A stretch of DNA of 8,868 nucleotides. Source: Myxococcales bacterium (GTDB lineage Bacteria; Myxococcota; Polyangia; Fen-1088). Under the pieces are notes generated by a model. That model was not told the DNA's origin. It worked only from the letters and a program-made list of their open reading frames with translations, and ran no database searches. The translations under genes and the position numbers were made by a program. Positions 6,966 to 8,868 of this stretch are shown here, in pieces. The stretch is taken from NCBI GenBank assembly GCA_003159055.1, contig PMLH01000620.1:869-9736 (forward strand). Direction: 5' to 3'. Within the stretch, counting starts at the first letter, position 1, and each line of letters opens with the position of its first letter.

Positions 6966-8225
6966 ATGCGGCAATCTCCGAAGTCAGCAGCCACGCCATC
7001 TCCCTCCGCGCACGGTCTCGTCGCAGACGTCACCCTGCAATTGGTAGGCGCCGCCGAGCGCGCCATCCAAGAACACGGCAACCAGCTCATCACAGAGATC
7101 TTTGCAAGTGTTTGGGGACAGCCCCGCACGGGCAAAGAACGACGTGCGCAAGAGCGTGCCCAACGTGAGCGGCAACGGTTGATCGCAGCACTCTCGAAGC
7201 AACTCCTCGACGGAATTGAACGCTGCACCCGTTTGCGCGTGAAGGAGCTTGTGGCCGAGAAACGAGCCGCGCAACGAAAGGAACGGGGGGCGGCATCGGC
7301 AGCAGCACGCGCCACGGGCGAGCGCGCAGGTCTCGTCAGGCCTCGACGCCGTCGCAAGCCCATCAGGCCTGCCCCGCCGCCGCTTGACCCCGAGCAGATC
7401 AAGCGCGACGCCGAAAACGCCCGCCTGCGGGCGCTGCTCAGGCCCGTGGCAGAGCCGGTCTCTGCCCCGGTCGTGCCTGCGCCGGTTGTGGCGCCGCGCG
7501 ACCCCGTCCGCCCGTCGACCCCGGGCGATGTCTTGCGCGCGTTGGAAAAGGAGATCCAGGACGCCGTTCCGACCTTGGGGACGCTGGGGCCCGAGCGCTG
7601 TGCCGCCCAAATCGCGGTCTGGTCTGGGCAAGTGCGCGAGCTGCGCGATCGCTTGCCTCCCGATGTGTCCGCAACGATGCGGCCGGCTTTCCGTATTTTC
7701 CTCGAGCATCTGACCCAGCTGCAAGCTGCCATGGAAGCTCGGGTGGTCGATGCGCTCGAACCCACCTTCAATGCACCCGATTGGGAGACTTACATCGAGG
7801 CCAACCGAGCACGTGTCGAAGAGCGACCGCCCATGCTTCCCGACGACAAATTGCAGGTGTTTCATCGCACCATGCTGCGCGCCCTGATCCTTCCCCACCG
7901 GCGGAACGCCAGTCAGGAAACGCTGGTGATCCTGGAGGCAGCGTCGCGTGCCCTGCCGCCAACCGATCCACAATTGCAATCGGCCATGCGCAGGTTCGCA
8001 TCGCTTTGGAAAACGCGTCCGGGGCAACCGCCGGCCGAGTCCATCGCATCGGAAGGCAAGTTGGAAGGCAAGTCGGAAGGCAAGTCGGAAGAAGGACCGG
8101 CCGCGGCCATCGCCGGAACGGAAGTGGCTTCGCCTGCCAAAGAGCCCCCCAGCGCCAATTCTCCGCCGAGCGAACCGGAACCGGTGTCACCCGACAGCGA
8201 GTTCGACGACCCGTGGATCAAATAG
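6966..8225 (+). CDS. Hypothetical charged protein with coiled-coil-like region and short repeats
   Basis: I do not recognise this 419-aa protein. It has no signal peptide or membrane segment and should be cytoplasmic. Residues about 17-110 are predicted helical and highly charged (for example KERRAQERAQRERQRL, 57-72), consistent with a coiled coil. A basic patch RPRRRRKPIRP (125-135) follows, possibly for nucleic acid or membrane contact. A Pro/Val-rich linker (about 157-185) leads to a second helical region (about 187-350) with regular hydrophobic spacing, containing FRIFLEHLTQLQAAMEAR and RTMLRALILPHRR. The tail (about 355-419) is disordered-looking, rich in Glu, Ser and Pro, with three EGKx units (363-374) and ending FDDPWIK. 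ATG 6966 lacks a close Shine-Dalgarno: AAGGA at 6947-6951 is 14 nt away and better placed for an out-of-frame ATG at 6956. The rhomboid gene begins inside its last codons, suggesting a shared operon. Long uninterrupted length and coupling to the rhomboid support it as real. Confidence 0.75.
   Translation: MRQSPKSAATPSPSAHGLVADVTLQLVGAAERAIQEHGNQLITEIFASVWGQPRTGKERRAQERAQRERQRLIAALSKQLLDGIERCTRLRVKELVAEKRAAQRKERGAASAAARATGERAGLVRPRRRRKPIRPAPPPLDPEQIKRDAENARLRALLRPVAEPVSAPVVPAPVVAPRDPVRPSTPGDVLRALEKEIQDAVPTLGTLGPERCAAQIAVWSGQVRELRDRLPPDVSATMRPAFRIFLEHLTQLQAAMEARVVDALEPTFNAPDWETYIEANRARVEERPPMLPDDKLQVFHRTMLRALILPHRRNASQETLVILEAASRALPPTDPQLQSAMRRFASLWKTRPGQPPAESIASEGKLEGKSEGKSEEGPAAAIAGTEVASPAKEPPSANSPPSEPEPVSPDSEFDDPWIK
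8051..8092 (+). repeat. 12-bp in-frame tandem repeat
   Basis: Three successive 12-bp units, GGAAGGCAAGTT then GGAAGGCAAGTC twice, occupy 8051-8086, and a partial fourth (GGAAGA) follows. Each unit adds four residues (E-G-K-L/S) without shifting the frame of the 419-aa protein. Such near-identical units can change copy number by slippage, so strain-to-strain length variation in this tail is likely. Confidence 0.85.
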
Positions 8226-8770
8226 CCAGGGCGCTTTTCGCGCGGCCGTGGGCTTTCGTCACCTGGCCGGCCCTGGCCATGATCGTTGGCACGCTGTTGC
8301 GGGCCGTCCTGGGCAAGCGCGCGAATGGACTTGCCGTGGTTCCGCGAACCGCGGCCGGGTTGCTCGGAATTCCCGCCTCGCCCTTTCTGCATTGCAATCT
8401 CGGGCACCTCTGCGCCAATCTTCCGCCCTTTGTCGTGCTGGGCGTGCTGATGCTGAGGCTGGGTGAGGCGACGTATCTGCGAGGCGCGCTCGCCATCGTC
8501 GCCGCTTCCGGGCTTCTGCTGTGGCTCTTCGGTCGCAACGCCGCCCACATGGGAATGAGCGGCGTGATCTTTGGATTCTTCGGCTGCTTGGTCGCCCGGG
8601 CTTTCTTCCACGGCGGCGCAGGCAACGTGCTCATCGCGATCGCAGTACTGGTCGTGTACGGTTCCATGCTCGCCGGAATCAAGCCCGCCCGAAGCAGCAC
8701 CTCGTGGGAATCGCACCTGTTCGGGCTGATCTCTGGCGTCGGCGCGGCCTGGCTGAACCACCGCCGATAG
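8213..8770 (+). CDS. Small rhomboid-family intramembrane serine protease
   Basis: Rhomboids cut transmembrane substrates within the membrane using a Ser-His dyad. From GTG 8213 the product is 185 aa. Hydrophobic segments lie at about 13-33, 45-59, 70-82, 89-107, 113-132, 137-155 and 168-182; their exact number is uncertain. Rhomboid signatures are present in order: PFLHCNLGHLCAN (57-69); WLFGRNAAHMGMSGVIFG (104-121), where S116 is the likely nucleophile in the G-x-S-G motif; and SWESHLFGLISG (164-175) with H168 as the likely base. The layout matches a compact bacterial rhomboid group of about 190-200 aa. GTG 8213 is preferred because ATG 8279 would delete half of the first membrane segment, and anything further upstream overlaps the 419-aa gene extensively without rhomboid character. 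With this start it overlaps that gene by 13 nt, suggesting translational coupling, though no strong ribosome site is seen. Substrate is unknown; the upstream protein is soluble-looking, so it is not an obvious substrate. Confidence 0.9.
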   Translation: MDQIARALFARPWAFVTWPALAMIVGTLLRAVLGKRANGLAVVPRTAAGLLGIPASPFLHCNLGHLCANLPPFVVLGVLMLRLGEATYLRGALAIVAASGLLLWLFGRNAAHMGMSGVIFGFFGCLVARAFFHGGAGNVLIAIAVLVVYGSMLAGIKPARSSTSWESHLFGLISGVGAAWLNHRR

Positions 8771-8851
8771 CGCTTTCCAGCGTGAAATATCTAGGCGTTC
8801 GTCCCCGACATCGGCGAGACTGAGCGCGCAACAGGACCTGGTCCCTTCCAT

Positions 8852-8868
8852 GGAGGTACGAATGAAGG
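8852..8868 (+). CDS. Probable start of a further gene, cut by the window end
   Basis: GGAGG (8852-8856) is followed after 5 nt by ATG at 8862, the best-placed ribosome site and start pair in the window. Only two full codons (Met-Lys) are visible, so nothing can be said about the product. The 91 bp between the rhomboid stop and this ATG contain no recognisable gene. They hold only a 4-bp hairpin (CGCT 8771-8774, AGCG 8779-8782), too weak to call a terminator. Confidence 0.5.

Noticed and set aside
6956..7168. 70-codon frame starting at ATG 6956 with a good AAGGA site
   Set aside because: The ribosome site is well spaced, but the product is an Arg/His-rich shadow of the 419-aa frame. I kept the long frame and noted the start ambiguity there.
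6984..8027. 347-codon minus-strand open frame opposite the 419-aa gene
   Set aside because: The sequence is His/Arg/Gly-rich without domains and begins in the middle of the plus-strand gene. The plus-strand frame has more ordinary composition and is coupled to the rhomboid.
7781..8212. Long N-terminal extension of the rhomboid frame
   Set aside because: It overlaps the 419-aa gene by hundreds of bases, is Arg/Gly/Ser-rich and has no membrane or rhomboid features.

Overview
The window is GC-rich, densely coded DNA that looks like a chromosomal segment of a Myxococcota/Polyangia-like bacterium. The basis for that is base composition, GTG/TTG starts, and a secreted glycosidase-like protein with a long Gly/Thr- and Asp-rich low-complexity spacer of a kind common in that group. 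This placement is an inference from style, because no phylogenetic marker is complete. I see no rRNA, tRNA, CRISPR array, insertion sequence or phage gene.

Layout: (1) 1-645 (+) is the 3' end of prfC (peptide chain release factor 3). (2) 802-2088 (+) is an exported GH16-fold protein whose catalytic signature carries Ala in place of the usual Asp. (3) 2093-6876 (-) is a three-gene block read right to left: a signal-peptide-bearing protein with GEYH and GGALHND motifs (possible EreA/ChaN-like fold), an exopolyphosphatase/GppA-type phosphatase with an HD domain (ppx), and polyphosphate kinase 1 (ppk1). The first two genes overlap by ATGA, and ppx and ppk1 are 33 bp apart in the same reading frame. 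The block converges on the GH16 gene with only 4 bp between stop codons. (4) 6877-6965 is an 89-bp divergent intergenic region. (5) 6966-8770 (+) is a pair: an unrecognised 419-aa charged protein with a 12-bp tandem repeat, and a small rhomboid-type intramembrane protease that probably starts inside the end of the first gene. (6) 8771-8868 holds a short spacer and a probable start of a further gene at 8862.

Functionally the centre of the window is polyphosphate metabolism. Ppk1 makes polyP from ATP, Ppx removes terminal phosphates (and may hydrolyse pppGpp), and both appear to be cotranscribed with a putative periplasmic protein of unknown role. The rhomboid and its partner form a second, independent transcription unit. 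I did not find a clearly new multi-gene system. The points most worth a second look are the altered GH16 active site, the exported protein leading the polyP operon, the in-frame ppx/ppk1 junction with a TTG start, and the conserved-or-not pairing of the 419-aa protein with the rhomboid.
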